A stretch of 64,000 nt of DNA from Zopfochytrium polystomum. Lineage: Eukaryota > Chytridiomycota > Chytridiomycetes > Chytridiales > Chytridiaceae. The notes under the pieces are model-generated. The model saw nothing but the letters and a program-made list of their open reading frames with translations, was not told the origin of the DNA and did no database searches. Shown here one piece after another: positions 20,701-32,858 of this stretch. The stretch's first letter is position 1; the number at the start of each line of letters is the position of its first letter. The stretch covers positions 1 through 64,000 of the forward strand of contig JAIVFJ010000117.1 in NCBI GenBank assembly GCA_025765615.1, given 5' to 3'. The translations under genes and the position numbers were made by a program.

Positions 20701-20767
20701 AGGCACTCTAGTACTGGACGCTCCTTCCAATGTGATTAGATTGCGGGGCGGCAGACGCTACGAGTAG
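17735..20767 (+). CDS. His-rich, acidic, multi-pass membrane protein of unknown function (about 986 aa, two exons)
   Basis: The frame runs from 17735 to 20767 with one in-frame TAG at 18848-18850. A 72-nt intron (18779-18850, GTTGGT...CCTAG, phase 0) removes it cleanly. The same GTTGGT donor occurs in the PH-domain gene. Residues about 50-110 are a striking His-Ala/His-Ser stretch (HAHAHSHAHAH units) likely to bind metal ions. Residues about 200-235 are almost all Glu/Asp. After the intron come about four hydrophobic segments (LIGLMAVTLAVVHGVF, IHIVLHIIGKGLIVVGIHLC, CLFLASIFLVEGALLALEL), then a long domain of about 330 residues with several Cys and N-glycosylation sequons (probably lumenal/extracellular). 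A final helix (YAVGAAIGLSVLLTAVLVLSF) and a basic tail end the protein. I recognise no family. A transporter-like His loop is suggestive of zinc handling, but the fold is not that of known ZIP or CDF proteins. Confidence 0.7.
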
Positions 20768-21697
20768 AGTTTCCTGATTTCTTATGCTTGTCTTAGTGTT
20801 CAGACTTGGCCCGTTACTAGAATTTCTCGTTGATGTTTTTCTCGATCGTTCAATCACTCGAAAAGGGTTCCTCGTTTACACTGAATCAGTGAGGTGTATT
20901 CTTCTGCCGAGCGAGTCCAGATTACCGGATTGCTCTTTTTCTCACATCACGACGCCAGTCCGTCCGCGCAAGCACCAATACAGGTGTGCTGAAGAAAGTT
21001 GGACCTCGGGAACACGGCATTTCAACACCAAAGTCAGCCTGAGCCGTGACTCGTAATTGTCACACCCTTCGCTCAACACTTGCGGTACCAACAATGTGTT
21101 GGGGTGATTGAAAAGGCATCTGCCCGATTAAGGAGAACAACTGCTTGAGACAAGTCACATCAGAGCCCCGAACATTCCCGCAAGATTGAGTGCAAAGTGA
21201 GGACGCTACGAAGGGCTGTGGTTAACCTAACTTTTGATCCTTTGAGCTTGACGTGACTTGCATCCACGTCTTTGGGCACGAAGAGGCGGAGTCAGATGAA
21301 GCGATCATGATGCGCCAGTGAGGGAATGTTGCTTCCTCACCCCTGACGGAAGCGACCCAAAAGCCGGGAAATGTCGGGAGCGGAAGAAAGAAAGAATTCG
21401 CGAACCCACAAAACACAAAAAAATACGCGAGCGAGACATAAACGGCAACACGATCCTTTGTGATCCGCGTCCTAAGCTCCGCCGTCCGCGAAAGCCAGCC
21501 CATAGACCGCAGGTTCTCCATTCGCTTTGACGGCCCCGTTTCCCCCCCTTTCACTCCCTCGACGCACGGGGATCCGATCGTGTCCAGCGTCCTGCAGAAC
21601 CAACTCCTCGTCCGTCAGCAAGAAAAGATCGAAGAAACACGCCAAAGCCGCTGATCGGACCGATCGCACCACAGCTTCCACCAAACCCGACGTCGCA
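20768..21697. other. Intergenic, no gene seen
   Basis: Mixed-composition DNA between a gene end and the syntaxin start. No repeats or ORFs stand out. It presumably contains the syntaxin promoter. Confidence 0.5.
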
Positions 21698-23695
21698 ATG
21701 AGAGATCGACTCCTTGATCTTGGGGTGAGCTCACGTGTTCTTTTCCGGCTGCGGTTTTTGGTGATCGGACGGGCGACCGGTTATGGGGGCTTGTTATTGG
21801 CGGTCAATTGTCGTGCGGGTGGGAAAGGAGAGAGGGTTTGCGTTCAAACCCTGACCGCTTGCTTAACTCCCGCCACACGCTCAAATTGTGCGACTATTTC
21901 GGCGCCCCACGGAACCATTCTTGGACCGCCCCACGCCAGCAGCCGCCAGCGGCAGCAGGGGCAGCGGCATCAGCACCTTCAGCAGCGGCGGCGGCCGCAC
22001 CGACGGCGTCGCCGACGCGATCGGAGCAAGCGTCGGCGGCGGCGACGCCAAAGGGCGACCGGAAGCGCCAGGCGACGCAAGAGTCGACGAACAAGAAGAA
22101 GGGCGGCAAGGGCGGCGGCGGCGGGGACGGAGGAGGGGGAGGCGACGGCGGAGGCGGAGGCGGGGGCGAGGAGTCGGAGGCGATGAAGGCGTTTTTCGCA
22201 GAGGTAAGCGTTGCTGTTTACCGTTGTGCTGCTACGTTTTTGTTTTGGCGGCGGAGTGCCTCTCGTTTGGAAATTTACCACGCCTTCCGCTCCTTTCGCT
22301 CCCATTTATGAAAAAAAAAAACTAAATAGATAGAGCAAATACGAGAAGAGATCTCGAGCGTCAAGAGCAGCATCGAGCTGATCGATCAGGCCCACCAGAA
22401 CGCGTTGAACGTGATCAGCGAAGAGCAAAGCGCACGTGGGTGACTCTCTCCTTCTCCGCCCGTTCCATGACTGATCGCGACCCGCTCACCGGCTCGGCAC
22501 ATCCGCACGCAGAAAACACAAAGGAGCTCGACCGGTTGATGGAAAAGGTTAACAAGCAGTCGACGGACATTCGAAATCGCCTCAAAAGTGCGTTTGCAAT
22601 TTCCCCCCAGTTTTTTTGCTCTTGGGCGTCTTACAAATGATAAATCACTTCACTTCCCCCCCCGATTCTTCCCACCTCACCCCTACCTTCCACGTCGCGG
22701 TCTCAAGCCATCGAAGCCGACAACAAGAAAATGTCCAAAGAGAAAAAATCAAACGCCGAGCTCCGCATCCGCATCAGCCAGTACGGCGCGGTCGCGAAAA
22801 AGTTTCTCGACGTGATGATGGAGTACAAGGACATTCAGAAGAAGTACCAGGACAAGTACAAGCAACGCATGGAGCGGCAGTATTTGATAGGTTAGGAGAG
22901 AGAGGAAAATTGAAACCTCGCTGGGGGGTTGCTTTCATCGTCGAAACGCCTTTTCGCTTACTCCCACCCTCTCGATCCCTCGATCCCCCCAAATGCCAAA
23001 CGAATAAGTAAAACCCACGGCAAGTCCCGACGAAATCGAAAAGATGATTCACGGCGATCAAGGGCCGGTGTTTGCGCAGAACGTGAGACCTCTTTTCTTT
23101 CCTATTATCTCCATTATATAGTTGAAGTCTGTGCTCCGTACAATTACTTATTTTCCCTTCACCTCCGTTCTTCCCAACCCCGCCTCGACACACACACACA
23201 CACCCACCGCGGGCCGTCACCGACAACAGCTCATACACTCCGGTCAAAAAGCCGAGGCAAAGCGTGCGCTCCAAGATATCCGCGACCGGCACGCGGACGT
23301 GCAGCGAATGGAACAAAGCATCCTCGTAAAGAAACCCTCTCAATCTTATCTCTTCGCCATTCACACCCTCCTCCTGTTTCAACCCCTTCCTCCCCCTCGA
23401 CTCACTCACCAACCCCTCCCACCTCTCCCCCCCCCCCCCCCCAACCCACCAGGAACTCCAACAACTCTTCATCGACATGTCGGTGCTCGTGGCCGCGCAA
23501 GGCGACCTGATCAACCAGATCGAGATCCACGTGGACGACGCGATCGACCAGACGGAGCAAGGGGTGGACGCGCTGCACAAGGCGGTCAAGATCCAGAAGA
23601 AGACGCGCAAGAAGATGTGCGTGATTATTTTGCTGCTGCTCGTCGTGTGCCTCGTTGTGGGGCTCGGGGTGTACTTTGGCGCGATCAAGAAGTAG
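21698..23695 (+). CDS. Syntaxin (Qa-SNARE, Sso1/syntaxin-1 type), eight exons
   Basis: Exocytic membrane-fusion protein. Inferred exons: 21698-21724, 21940-22203, 22330-22435, 22513-22587, 22708-22890, 23009-23082, 23230-23325 and 23453-23695. All have GT-AG boundaries and matching phases, giving 355 aa. The start MRDRLLDLG is typical of plasma-membrane syntaxins. The Habc domain begins at [13 protein letters not shown] and continues through [31 protein letters not shown] and [12 protein letters not shown]. After [10 protein letters not shown] comes the SNARE motif from [20 protein letters not shown], with the zero-layer Gln in AAQGD, to the basic KTRKK. A C-terminal membrane anchor follows ([20 protein letters not shown]). 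It is unusual in having a 65-residue insert between start and Habc, Ala/Pro-rich then a Lys/Gly-rich run ([12 protein letters not shown]). The exact 3' splice site of exon 2 is the least certain point. Confidence 0.9.
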
Positions 23696-23990
23696 TGGGT
23701 GGCGGGCGGGAGGGGCGGGGGGGGGGGCGGAGAGAAGGTGTAGAAAGTAGCTGTTCTGTAAGGTCGCAGTCATTTTTTATTGCAGTAGAAAGTTTCTTCT
23801 GGGTGCAGCAATAGTGGCCATTTGACTCCACGTGTTGTGTTGTCTGCCGGGGGGGGGAAAAAAAACTAATAATAATGAAGGAATATTATATGAGCGACAC
23901 AAAGCCCCCAGTGAATGCGGCCTTCTCACAAGGACAGGGAAGTAAAATTTCGTTATATTTCCGTACTGCAAATTGTTCAAATGGAAATAT

Positions 23991-24071
23991 GGGCAGATGG
24001 CCGAGTGGTTAAGGCGCCAGATTTAGGCTCTGGTCTCGCAAGAGGCGTGGGTTCGAGCCCCACTCTGCTCA
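23991..24071 (+). tRNA. tRNA-Leu (anticodon UAG)
   Basis: A 7-bp acceptor stem GGGCAGA/TCTGCTC (one G-T pair), a D-arm beginning TGGCCGAGTGGTTAAGG, and an anticodon stem CCAGA/TCTGG with loop TTTAGGC giving UAG. There is a short type II variable arm and the T-arm GGGTTCGAGCCCC. There is no intron. The discriminator is A, as in tRNA-Leu. It reads CUA codons. An identical copy lies at 37792. Confidence 0.97.
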
Positions 24072-24357
24072 ATTTCCTTCTGAGTATCGTATAAAGTTGA
24101 ACTGCTATATGAATGGGGTCTTTAATGACGCACGGTAGTTCATATGTGGGTGGACGGCGATTCGTCTGTGCGTAGTCCAGTGTTTTCGCTAATTTTGTCA
24201 GCATCCCATTGCGAGTCGCAGGTTGCATGCTACCCGTTCGGGAAATCGGAGATATGTATTTCAGGCAGCCCAAAACGGGAGCGGGATGCCAACAAGCGGA
24301 AAGGGCGAGCGAACGCGCGGCAAGTTTAAGAAACATCGACAAAACGGAGCGACGCTG

Positions 24358-24396
<39 letters not shown>

Positions 24397-24487
24397 AAGG
24401 AAAGTAAGGGGGGGACTGCACTACAAAAAAAAAAGAGAAGAAGAATAGGTTTGAGGACTGAAACACAAACTACTACCCACGCAATCC
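24072..24487. other. Intergenic; poly(A) run of about 36
   Basis: Contains an A tract at about 24359-24394 and a second at 24425-24433, just beyond the 3' end of the minus-strand gene. No gene is seen. Confidence 0.6.
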
Positions 24488-25843
24488 TCACGAGGAGACG
24501 AGCGTCGCGCGCTGCAAGCCGCACGCGGCGATATCGTTGACGGCCCGGACGTTTGACAGGACCCACGACACGGCGGGTCCGGCGGCGGCAACGTCTGGCG
24601 CAAAGACGAACCCCTCCCAGACGACGGCGCTGAGGTCCGCGTTCGCGGCGGGGGTCGCTGCGGCGGAGCCGACGACCGCGTTGATGTCGACGACGACGTC
24701 GCCGGCGGCGGCGGAGGCGCCGACGTAAAAGACGGGGACGGTGGAGGCGGAGAGGTGCGGGGTCTTTGCGCACCCCGTCTGAAAGTTGATTCTGGTTGTC
24801 CCCGTGGACGCGCCGCTGGCTGCCGTCGCGGCGGCGGGCGCGGCGGCGGCGGCGGCGACGGCGACGAGGTTGAACGCTAGGTATTTGCCGATGGCGGGGG
24901 CGGGTCCGCAGACGGCTTGTGTGGGCGGGGTGGTAGTGGGGTCCGCGAAGGTGACGTTTCGGACGTTTTCGAAAAAGTAGGAGGTAGCGTTTGAGGCAGC
25001 GGACCAGGAGACTGTGCCGAGGGTGGCGGCGGCGGTTGTGGGCGGGGACCAAGTGAGGGCGGCGATGCCACCGCCGCCGCCGGAGACGAGGGCGAGGTCA
25101 TTGGAGCCTGCGGGGCGGGTGAAGCCGTCGAGGAGGGTCGAGACGCAGGCGGAGGACGGGGAGGGGGAGGAGGAGGAGGAGGAGGAGGAGGAGTTGGACT
25201 TGTTGGAGACGAGGACGCCGGCGGCGATGGCACCGCCGACGAGCACGACGGCCAGCGCCGCACCGCCGATGACGAGGGGGAGGAAGTAAGGGGAGCGCTG
25301 CTTTTTGTAGGGGTGGTGCTGCTGCGGATAGAGCGGGCTGTCTGGGCCGAGGGACGCGGTGTTGTCAAAAACGCGGGAGGTTTTGCGTTGTGGTGGTGCT
25401 GCTGCTGGTGCAGTTGTGGCTGGAGGGCGGGCTGGTGGAGCTGATGCTGTTGCTGTTGCTCTTTCATCAGAGCCTGCTGGTACGGTTGTTGCTGATGTTG
25501 GTACTGCTGCTGGTACTGCTGTTGTTGGTACTGGTTGTACTGCGCTTGCTGCGGGAACTGCTGTTGCTGGAACGGAAGCTGCTTGTTTTGGGTGTCGACC
25601 GATACGACTCGCGGTGGAGCCACCGGGCGAACGGATGTGGGGGAGCCGGATGGGGAGGAGTCGCTAAAGAGCCCACGCCCTTTGGCGCTCCCGACCCCAA
25701 CATCGTCACCACCACCGCCTCCTGCACCGTATGGTGCGTATGCGGAAGCGAGCTTGGCGGACTTGGTGGCGGAGAGGAGACGGCCGCTGCTGTTGTAGTT
25801 GCCGTCGGCTCCAGCACTACTGCTGCCACCGCCGCCCCCGCCG

Positions 25844-25874
<31 letters not shown>

Positions 25875-26049
25875 CGTAGTAGTAGTTGGCGGCCGCAGAG
25901 TCGCTGGCGCGTGCGCGAGCAAGCGAGTCCGCGCCGCCAGACTCGGCGTACGCGGGGGGCGGCTGCAGCGGAGGGGCTGCGGCCGCCGACGCGGTGGTGG
26001 CGGTGGTGGCGGATCGTGGCAGGCCAGCGGCGCCGGTGGACGGCGCCAT
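24488..26049 (-). CDS. Single-pass surface-like protein: Gln/Asn-rich cytosolic region, TM helix, beta-rich ectodomain
   Basis: Starts at 26049 (MAPSTGAAGLPRSA). Cytosolic part: Ala/Pro-rich, then an Asn run (about 10), Gly/Ser runs and a long Gln/His-rich segment (YQQQYQHQQQ type). A basic stop-transfer (YKKQRSPY) and TM helix (FLPLVIGGAALAVVLVGGAI) follow, then a Ser-rich linker and an ectodomain of about 230 residues with CVSTLLDGFTRPAGSNDLAL, YFFENVRNVTF, TRINFQTGCA and VVWEGFVFAP. These aromatic, small-residue strands look like a jelly-roll or lectin-like fold. The Gln-rich half and the TM half are in different frames, switching near 25390. A short intron or a 1-nt indel could explain this; I could not find a convincing splice pair. 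Function unknown; it may be an adhesion or cell-wall sensor. Confidence 0.55.
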
Positions 26050-27543
26050 TACGCTTGCTTTCGTGTGTGTGAGAGCGTGTGGGTGATGCTGTTGCTGCTG
26101 CTGCTGCTGCTGCTACTGGTTGGGGGTGGGGTTGGGTGGGGTTGGGGGGAGTGGGGGAAGAGGAAAGGGCGGTGTCGTCGTCGTCGTCGTCGTCGTGGTC
26201 GTCGTCCCCGTCGCCTTCCCAACAACAAAAAATGCACAGCCCAGAGAGGCGAAATCAGCGAGGGGAGGAGGATGTGTGTCTGACTGACTGCCTCTCTGTG
26301 TGTCTGTCTGTCTGTCTGTCTGTCTGTCTGCCTCTCTGCCTTTCCGTTTTTTTCCTTTCTTTTGTGCCTGCACTTCTTCAATGCGGCATGAAGACGCTGC
26401 TGCTGTTGTTCCAAAATAGGCAATCAATATATTTAAAAGAGCACCACCAAACAAGAAGAAAGAAGCAACAACAAAATCGTTGCATGGCCGCAGCATGGGC
26501 CCGAAAAACAAAAACAAAAAAACAGAAGAACAGCAAAAAGACAAAACAAAAAAAATAATTAGTTGATGCTTTGTTTATTGACCCACATCCGCGCGGCGCG
26601 GACGAGACGAAGCCCCCCCCCGCCCAATTTTTCATGGAAGATGGAAGGGAGGGGACAGTGATTTTATTATTATTGATTTGTTTTATTTTGTTCAGAACCA
26701 ACCCAGCACGCTTTCAGCATCATAAACACACTCGGCACGCGCCTGTCTTCATCATAACAACATGTGCGACGCGGGATATATACGTGATTGATTGTGTGTG
26801 TGGCAATTGCCAATCAATCTCGGGCGTCGGCTTTGGGAGGTGGTTCAAGTACCGTCAAGGTTGCAACTCTCGTGATAGTAGTAGTAGTCGCCTTGTCAAA
26901 TTGCTAAGGTTAGCTAACCCTAACCTTAAGTGCGATTGAGAGGAATAGCGTATTCAAAAGAGGGGAGATGGGTGAAAATTTTCATTTAAAAACCTGAATA
27001 CATTACTATGAAACAATTGGAATACCTCATCGCTCAAGTAAGTCATCCTCAGTATAGGTTTTCTCGTAGAAATATTCCCCGAAGACTTTGGTGAACTAAA
27101 CCTCACGGAAATCATTACCAAATGAATAATACGAAATGCCCTCTACAGCTTTGCTTTAGTAGACCGACTTGGTTGGGAGGGAAAAATATTTTTTCTGGAG
27201 CACCGAAGTTGAGACCCACCCAATGCTTTCACGTTGGGACGTCGGGACGGGGATTGCGCCAAGCCAAATTCGTGGCTCCAGTGTTCAACTCTGGATCTGT
27301 CTTCCCCCACTGGTTCCTTTCTTTTCTTCTTTTTTTTACTTTTTTTTTTTTTGTTCTTTTTTGTCGTTTATTTTTCCATTCTTGTCTTTGAAATTTTGTC
27401 TGCAGCACTGTACATAATACAGTCAGTATAACGGAAGAACGAAAAATAAATTAGAGACCACAGCGACCACCCCTGCCCCTGCGAGTATTGGTCAACCCAT
27501 TTCGACGGACGACGAGGCGACGACGACGACGACGACGACGACG
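26050..27543. other. Bidirectional intergenic region with microsatellites
   Basis: Separates divergent genes at 26049 (minus) and 27544 (plus). It has a (GCT)n at 26088-26112, (GTC)n at 26170-26200, a TCTG array at 26281-26340 (CAGA on the minus strand, upstream of the minus gene) and T-rich runs at 27320-27365. A (GAC/ACG)n directly abuts the start at 27544. CTAACCCTAACCTTA near 26913 is telomere-like but single. No gene is seen. Confidence 0.6.
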
Positions 27544-30123
27544 ATGTCCGATACTGCCGCCTCCACCGCCGCTACCGCCGCCGCTTCCGCCGCCTTCGTA
27601 GAGGGTGGGGACCATCCGGCGGAGATCCTCCTGCAGCCCGGAGATTCCCCGCCACAGCAGCTGGACGAACAAGGAGGAGCCGCGGCTGATCTGGACGGCC
27701 ATCCTTCTTCGGCAACCGCCACGGCAGAGTTGGAGCAGTCGTCGGTGGCAGCCACTTCCTCCGCTCCTGCTGCTGCTGCTGCTGCTGCCACCATCTCCCC
27801 CTCGTCATCCTCCTCAGCGCACCCCTCTTCTTCTTCTTCTTTGTCAGACGCCGCCGCCGCAGCCACCTCGCTACTACCGCCTGTCGTCGCCAGAGATTCG
27901 TCAACATCGTCGCTTGAGGCCGCTGTGCTCTCTGCGGCGGCCTCGACAGCCGCACCTGTCGCCTCCTTATCCCCATCCGCATCCTCTCCCTCCCCCTTGC
28001 AACGTCTTGCGATCACGCCTCCAACCGTCGCCGCCTCTCCTCGAACAGGTGGGGTGGCTGTTCCCGTGAAAAAGGGCTCTGTGCTGTCTCGCATCAAGGC
28101 CTTTGAGGCTCTTGCAGAGGACGCCTCCTCTTCCTCTTCCACCTCTGGTGCGACGTCTTCTCCTGTGTATTCCTCACCCGCCTCCCCTGCCGGGGTGCGA
28201 TCGCTCTCTTCTTCGTATGCCCGCGGGGCATCCCCCATCCGCAAGGACTTTGCGCCGCTTCGTTCCTCTCCGACAACCTCGACAGCCCCGTCAACGACCC
28301 CGGTCCCTGCGTCGCCTTCAAAGGTTGCGTCTATTTTCTCGAAACCCACCTCCTCGTCGCAATTGCCGACATCGCCAGCTTCTCCCGCCACATCAGGTCC
28401 TGTTCAAGTTACCAGCGCCGTGGAGACCGTCTCCTCAGATTCTTCTTCTTCTTCTTCCTTGCCTCAGTCAGACTCGACCTTGTTGGCAACCGAAGCAATC
28501 GTGAAACATGAGCAAGCGTCACTTCAAAATGACGGCCCCACCTCGATAACCATTCAGTCCCCTTCGGGTCCAGCAGACGGCCCAAAACCAGTCGATCCGC
28601 CTGATCAGTCGATTGCCGCATCCGACCCTAATGACGAGTCCGTCAAGGATGACTCTCATCCCACGGTAGCCATACAGCCGAACGTAAACGCTATTCTACC
28701 AGACTCCTCGAATGCCGCTCCTCCTCCTCCCGCAGCCACTGACCCTATACCGGTGGAAGGCTCGCTTGTTGAAAAGCCACTGTTTTCCAACGCTCCAACT
28801 TCACCAACAGCAGCAAACCGCCAGCCTGAAAATGCCGAGCCGGACCATGGTCGCGTCTCTGATTCCGTCGCCCTCAGCGCCGCTGATCCGCTTCTCCGCA
28901 CGCTTCACCTTGCAGGCCCTGAGCAAAGCCTCTCTTCTCCGCCACTGCCGGATTCAGAACGGCCTCCTTCGCAGAACTTCACTGTCGATAGCATCAACAG
29001 TAGCAACAACAGTAGCAGCAACGGCTTCTCCAGCAGCGACACGAAAGTGAATGCCACTGGGAGCGTCGGTGGATCCGAAGTTCAAGCAGTTTCGATAGCC
29101 CCGACCGCTGCGGCTTCTGCGCAACCGAACCCCAGAGATCCGCGGCAGAGCCGAGACTTCAACTTTTACCAGCACTTTGACCAAACAGCTCCCGTGTCCG
29201 TTGAAGGTCTCAAACCAGCCACCCTGGAAACGCACAGGCTTTCAGCCCGAATCTCAGCCGAACAGCAGATGGAGATGGCAATCAAGCAACAAGAACTGGA
29301 GATTCAGCAGCAGCAACAGCAGATACAGGCGCTTTTGCAGCAACAGATGCAGCTGGCCCTTCAGCAGCCGCAGCCGATGATTGACTCGGAGCTCAACACC
29401 GAGCTTCTTCAAGGTACCGCCATCCCTTCTGTCTCGGCAGCTGCGGCTGCTCACCATCAGCAGCTTCAGCTGCAAATCTTGCAAGAACAGCAGCAGCAGC
29501 AGAAGCAGCAGCAGTCACAACAACAACAACAACAACAACAACAGCCCCAACAGCAGCAACTTCTTGGTGCGGACATGCTCCGCCGCGGCTCGCTCTCGTC
29601 GTCTGTGTACTCCCAGACCTCCAGCACCAACAACCCAGTGACCACTGTCAACCCGGTCCCATACAACCCGCCGACCGGGCTCGCACGGCGCAGCAGCGAA
29701 TCCATGCGGCAGCGGTCGCTGAAGCTCAAGGGCTCGTTCTCCAAGCCGGGGCCGGTTTCCGGCCTCGCCAGCACGGACGGCCCGCTCAATCGCACCTCGT
29801 CAGCGTCGTCGGCCTCGTCGACGATCGGTTCGAGCGACAACGCGGGTGCGACGCCCAACTCGAAGCTTTTCCGCAAGAAGCGGTCCGTCGTCCACTTGGT
29901 GGACGGACCCACGTTGCAGTCACTGGAAGGCAGCGTAATCTTCCAAGGGTCGCTGACGAAAAAGAGGGAAGATATGGGCGGCAAACTGTTTGGCCGATCG
30001 AAAACTCACGTCGGCGTCGTCACTGCTGGATGTATTTACTTTTTCGAGGTTGGTGATTTTCTCTATTCCTCTTCCCGGTCGGTGTTACCGCTTTGTCCCT
30101 TGCTAATCGCGAGCGTTGCCGGG

Positions 30124-30181
<58 letters not shown>

Positions 30182-32858
30182 ATACAGTCCAACAACCCGT
30201 CGGAACGCGCAAAATCGTCGTTCCCGCTCCGGACGTCAACAGTGTTCGCCAACCTCGGCAAACAGGTGCTGGAGGTCGGCACGCCGGGGACCGCAGGCCG
30301 CATGTTTACGATCCAGCTGCAGTTCGAGGACGACCACGAAATGCAGTCGTGGATGAGCGTTCTCCGCAAGGGAATCTCGGAGCGACACGTCCAGCAGCAG
30401 CAACAGCACCAGCAACAGCACCAACAGCAGCAGCATCAACAGTTTGGGAACGGCGCAGAGCCCGGTGTTCAAGGGCCGTCGAAGGGGGACTTGCCGCGGC
30501 GCGGTGCGGCGGCGTCCAAGGACGACGACGACGCGACGATTATTTTGGACGCGACGGACGAGGCGGAGGGCGTTCCGATCGATCCGTCGATCGCGGTTGG
30601 CGGGAGCGTGAGCGCGGCCGTGCAGCAGGGCAGCGGGTTCGTGGTGCTGGGCAGCCTGGGGCGAGACGGGACGCATGTGCAAGCGGACGCTGGCGCTTAC
30701 GGAAGGCCGCAACCTGCGCAGGGCGGCGCGTCGATGGCGAAGCGTGCCATGTCTATGCCGGGCGTGTCCAGGACCAAGTTGGATGGGCAGGGCGCTCAGA
30801 ACCCAAGCGATATGACTAAGGTTTGTTGCCTTCTTTGTTCCTTTTTTGAAAATAAGAGGGACCACCTGCAAAACAATTTTTTTTTTTTTTTAACCCGTAC
30901 TTTTACCCGAATAGATACTGCGTCAAGAGCCCATCATGCCCGAGGAAATGTTTCAGCGCATGCAAGACGTGCTGTACAGCGACCTTCAGGAGCAGCAATT
31001 CGGCTTTGCTGGTGCCCAACCCGTCCCGGTGGAGGGCGGAACGAGTCAGCTGTTTGGCTCTGGCCAGTCGTCACCGACTCAGAGCTTTGCAATCCTGCAG
31101 CAGCAGCTGCAACCCTCCCTGGCACAGCAGCAGCAGCAACAACAGCCACCACCGCAGCAGCAGCAGCAGCCACCGCCGCATCAGCAGCACCAGGCGCAGC
31201 AGCCGCAGTCTCTGCCGACGCGGTCGCCGAAGCTGGGCGCGAACCGCCACGCGTCCATGTCAGCGGTGCGATCCAGCTCGCCGATGCTTTTTCAAACCCC
31301 GCCGCCGACGCAGCAGCAGCAGCTCCAGCTCCAGCAGCTGCAGCTGCAGACCCAGCTGCAGGCCAACAACGCCACCGGCGGCGGCTTCCCGGCGAGCGGG
31401 GCCTTGGCGACGCCCGAGTCCGTGGCGCAGATGCAGCACTCATTGGCGCAGCAGATGCAGATCCAGCAGCAGCTGCAGCAGCTCCAAATGATGCAGATGC
31501 AGGAGCACGAGATGCAGCAGATGCTGCAGGAGCAGCGCATGATGATGCAGCAGCAGCTACTACAGCAACAGCAGCAGCAGCAACAGCAGTTGCCCCAACA
31601 GTACCAGACGCTCCAGCAGCAGCTCGCGGCGCAGGCGCCGGGCCAGCGGGTCAGCCCGTCGTCGGCGCAGCAGCAGGGTGGGTCGTTCCGGAGCATTTTG
31701 CCGCTTTCTATGCAGCAGGCGCCGGCGGCTGCGGCGGCGGGAACAGGGTACAGCGGCACGGCGGGGGCGGGGGCGGCGACGACGATGCAGGCACGGACGG
31801 GAGTCCCTGCCGCCGCCACGGCGGCATCAGCGTCACCGCTGCAGATGCGGCAGGCGATGGCGCACCAGCAGTATCTCCTCCAACAACAACTGCAGCAGCA
31901 ACAGCAGCAACAACAACAACAGCAACAGCAACAGCTACCACAGCAGCAGCAGTACCTCCCTCGACTGTCTGCACAGCCGCAGGCTTCCGCGGCGGCGGCG
32001 GCGGCGGGGGCCATGTTTTCGCCGACGACGCTGACGTCGCCGATGACGGCCGGGTCGACGCTCGCGTCGATGTCGATTAACAGCGGCAGCGGCGGCGGCG
32101 GAGGCAGCACGCAGTACGCGCGGGCGCTCGCGATCCAGCGGAACGGGTGGGGCGAGGTGGCCGGCGGTGGCGGCGGTGGCGGGGCAGGAGGGCTGGCAGC
32201 GCAGCGGGCAGCAGCGGCGGCGGCCGCGGCCGCGGCCGCGTCGGCGGTGGCCAGCGTGAGCGGGTCCGTGCCGGTGGGGTCGCCGCGGTTCCGGCACGCG
32301 TCGTTCGGCGGCGGTAGCGTAGTCGGCGGCGGCGGGAGTGTCGGCGGCGTGACCATGTTCCCGCAGCGGTCGCTGGGGGGCGGCGGCGGGGGTCTTCCGG
32401 CGGCCGGGGCGGTCGGGGTGGCTGGGGCGGGAGTGGGGGGGCCGGTGAGCTCAGAGATGCAGAACGGGTGGGCGCCGCAGCAGGCGGCCGCGCACCACCA
32501 GCACCTCCAGCAACTCCACGCCCACCAGCACCACAACCACCACGCCCCGCACCACCACCACCATTCACATCACTACCACCAGCAGCAACAGCAACAGCAG
32601 CAGCAGCAGGGGCAGCAGCACCACCACCTGCACGCAAAGAGCGCGTCATCGCTGTCGTCGCCGTCGGGTGCCGCGGCGGCGGCGGCGGCGTCGCGGCGGT
32701 CCGTGTCGCCGTCGAGCGGGACGGGCGGCGGGGGCGGAGGCGGAGGCGGGGGGGTGCTGATGGGGAAGGGCATGACGGAGGAGAGCGTGGAGACGCTGGG
32801 CAACGCGTTTGCGGTGCTTGACGGGCTCGAGATGCGGCGGGAGAGGGAAGGGTGGTAA
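27544..32858 (+). CDS. Large PH-domain protein with poly-Gln tails (about 1,693 aa, three exons)
   Basis: Exons 27544-30048, 30188-30820 and 30915-32858, joined in phase 0. Intron 1 starts GTTGGT and ends ACATACAG, and contains a run of more than 50 A. Intron 2 starts GTTTGT and ends GAATAG. Residues 1-790 are Ser/Ala/Pro-rich with a Gln-rich helix near 580-610. A pleckstrin-homology domain spans about residues 795-900: VIFQGSLTKKREDMGGKLFG, THVGVVTAGCIYFF at the end of exon 1, SNNPSERAKSSFPL after the splice, and the C-terminal helix HEMQSWMSVLRKGI with the family Trp. Exon 3 begins ILRQEPIMPEEMFQRMQDVL and is then mostly poly-Gln, Met-Gln, poly-Gly, poly-Ala and poly-His. It probably binds membrane phosphoinositides through the PH domain and self-assembles or scaffolds through low-complexity regions. 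The splice structure independently supports coding. Confidence 0.85.

Noticed and set aside
30936..32536. Long Cys-rich or Ala-rich ORFs on alternative frames of the poly-Gln region
   Set aside because: CAG repeats give open Ser, Ala, Cys, Leu and Gln frames; only the spliced frame continues from the PH domain.
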